Below are positions 61,866 to 64,000 of a stretch of DNA of 64,000 nucleotides, one piece after another. Under the pieces are notes generated by a model. The model ran no database searches and was not told the DNA's origin. It saw only the letters and a list, made by a program, of their open reading frames with translations. How positions within the stretch are numbered: position 1 is the first letter of the stretch; each line of letters opens with the position of its first letter. Both the position numbers and the translations under genes were made by a program. Origin of the DNA: Caulobacter vibrioides OR37 (GTDB lineage Bacteria > Pseudomonadota > Alphaproteobacteria > Caulobacterales > Caulobacteraceae); NCBI RefSeq assembly GCF_000372645.1, contig NZ_APMP01000009.1:1-64000 (forward strand). The letters are read 5' to 3'.

Positions 61866-62327
61866 TCAGATGGGGGCCCGTCGGCGCTCGGACCAGAGGA
61901 CCTCGGACCGATCGCGCACCGCCTCGCCCATCGCCGCGAAGGCGGCCTTCAGCCGGCGGCGCTCCTCGCGCGACACGAAGCGCAGCAGAAGCCCCATGAA
62001 CAGCTCGCCGTTCGAGAAGGTGGCGTTCTCCGGGCCCATGTTCTCGATCTCGAGATACCGGATGGCGGTGACGAAGCCGCCCATGCGGCTGGATCGCCAG
62101 TGCAACTGCTCGTAGGGCACCCAGTCCTGGACGATCGGCGCGATCACCTGGGCCGGCTGGTCGGGCAGGTGCTGTTCCAGCGTCAGGGCCGTGCCGATCT
62201 TCATCTGCCCCTCGGCCTTGCGGTAGAGGGGGTTCCACTCGTGCCAGGTCGAAAAGTCGGACACGACCTCCCAGACGATCTCGGCGGGGGCCTGGACCCC
62301 GATGCGGTGCTCGACGGCGCGCTTCAT
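61866..62327 (-). CDS. SRPBCC-family (START-like) protein
   Basis: A 153-residue lipid/ligand-binding fold: MKRAVEHRIGVQAPAEIVWEVVSDFSTWHEWNPLYRKAEGQMKIGTALTLEQHLPDQPAQVIAPIVQDWVPYEQLHWRS and GELFMGLLLRFVSREERRRLKAAFAAMGEAVRDRSE are typical polyketide-cyclase/SRPBCC segments. Such proteins bind hydrophobic ligands; the ligand is unknown. Its stop falls a few bases from the scaffold gene, so they are cotranscribed. Confidence 0.85.
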   Translation of the reverse strand: MKRAVEHRIGVQAPAEIVWEVVSDFSTWHEWNPLYRKAEGQMKIGTALTLEQHLPDQPAQVIAPIVQDWVPYEQLHWRSSRMGGFVTAIRYLEIENMGPENATFSNGELFMGLLLRFVSREERRRLKAAFAAMGEAVRDRSEVLWSERRRAPI

Positions 62328-62332
62328 GGCCC

Positions 62333-63724
<1,392 letters not shown>

Positions 63725-63924
63725 GATGTCGCGATGCTGTGACGTAACGGAGATGTTGCCCCCAGGCGGGGCCGGCTCCATATATCCTTCGGATACGGAT
63801 TGGGCCACGCCCATCGATACGTCCATCGCGACGCTTCGACCGTAGCCGTGAAACGGGTGGCACGCGTCATTCCAGGACGACCGGCGTCCTGGCGCAACTC
63901 AGCCCGTGGAAAGAACCCTCTGAC

Positions 63925-64000
63925 ATGGACGCCCTCGCTCGCGAACGAACCCTGATCGGCGCCGACGATCTTGATCTTGAAGCCGCTGAACGCCCTTCGA
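63925..64000 (+). CDS. Partial ORF running off the window end
   Basis: ATG at 63925 opens MDALARERTLIGADDLDLEAAERPS with the frame still open at the last base. GGAAAGAACC precedes the ATG. It is divergent from cysS across about 200 bases. The fragment is too short to recognise the product. Confidence 0.6.
   Translation, partial: MDALARERTLIGADDLDLEAAERPS

Overview
This window is high-GC chromosomal DNA from an alphaproteobacterium, most likely a Caulobacter species or close relative. The evidence is the gene content and style: a groESL operon with a CIRCE element, two UrcA-family secreted proteins, a MarR/OmpR-type/histidine-kinase (PetP-PetR-like) cassette, a petABC bc1 operon, many ATGA stop/start overlaps, and dispersed GC-rich palindromic repeats. 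There are no rRNA or tRNA genes, phage genes, insertion sequences or CRISPR arrays. Most of the window is core housekeeping sequence with a few accessory inserts.

Layout. 0-5 kb: a repeat element, an O6-alkylguanine-DNA methyltransferase, a VOC-fold protein, groES-groEL, two small ORFs and a secreted repeat protein with alveolin-like VPVEKIVE/YIDRP repeats. 5-12.7 kb: a DUF3089 hydrolase, a DUF1328 peptide, cobT with a phytase-like esterase, a class C beta-lactamase-type serine hydrolase, and two urcA paralogues that share a duplicated 5' leader. 12.8-15.2 kb: a two-gene CBASS anti-phage module (patatin phospholipase CapV plus a DncV-like cyclic-dinucleotide synthase with an AGS-C sensor domain) wedged between urcA and rpmB. 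15.4-21.8 kb: rpmB, a DUF3617 protein, a Nudix hydrolase, a 26-residue membrane peptide coupled to a pteridine-reductase-like SDR and folB, a fasciclin protein, paired DUF4870-like membrane proteins and a TPR protein. 22-27.6 kb: ahpC-ahpF with an OxyR-like site, a fused PI-PLC/PAP2 phosphatase, and a small redox/membrane cluster. 27.7-42.5 kb: ilvE, the MarR/response-regulator/kinase set, proC, ybjN, ubiK, the lgt-midA-pgeF operon (midA carries an in-frame palindromic repeat), prs, a lipoprotein, rplY, pth, a TPR protein and an M24 peptidase.

42.6-64 kb: a repeat element next to an atypical gene of unknown function, pirin, ychF, an L,D-transpeptidase, tandem dienelactone hydrolases, two secreted proteins of unknown role, the petABC operon (reverse strand), trmL, a divergent GT2/GT39 glycosyltransferase pair separated by a 112-bp tandem repeat, HMG-CoA lyase, a repeat-rich 430-bp gap, another GT2, then thrS-yidD and a SufU/NifU-like scaffold, an SRPBCC protein and cysS on the reverse strand, ending in a truncated forward ORF.

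Functional themes are stress and protein folding (groESL, ahpCF, L25), respiration (petABC with a putative PetPR regulator, a b561-type cytochrome and UbiK), envelope modification (Lgt, the L,D-transpeptidase, GT2/GT39, the lipid phosphodiesterase-phosphatase fusion) and phage defence (CBASS). The best candidates for a second look are the compact CBASS, the PI-PLC/PAP2 fusion, the alveolin-like repeat protein, the groEL stop-codon hairpin duplication, the repeat inserted inside midA, and the conserved urcA leader stem-loop.
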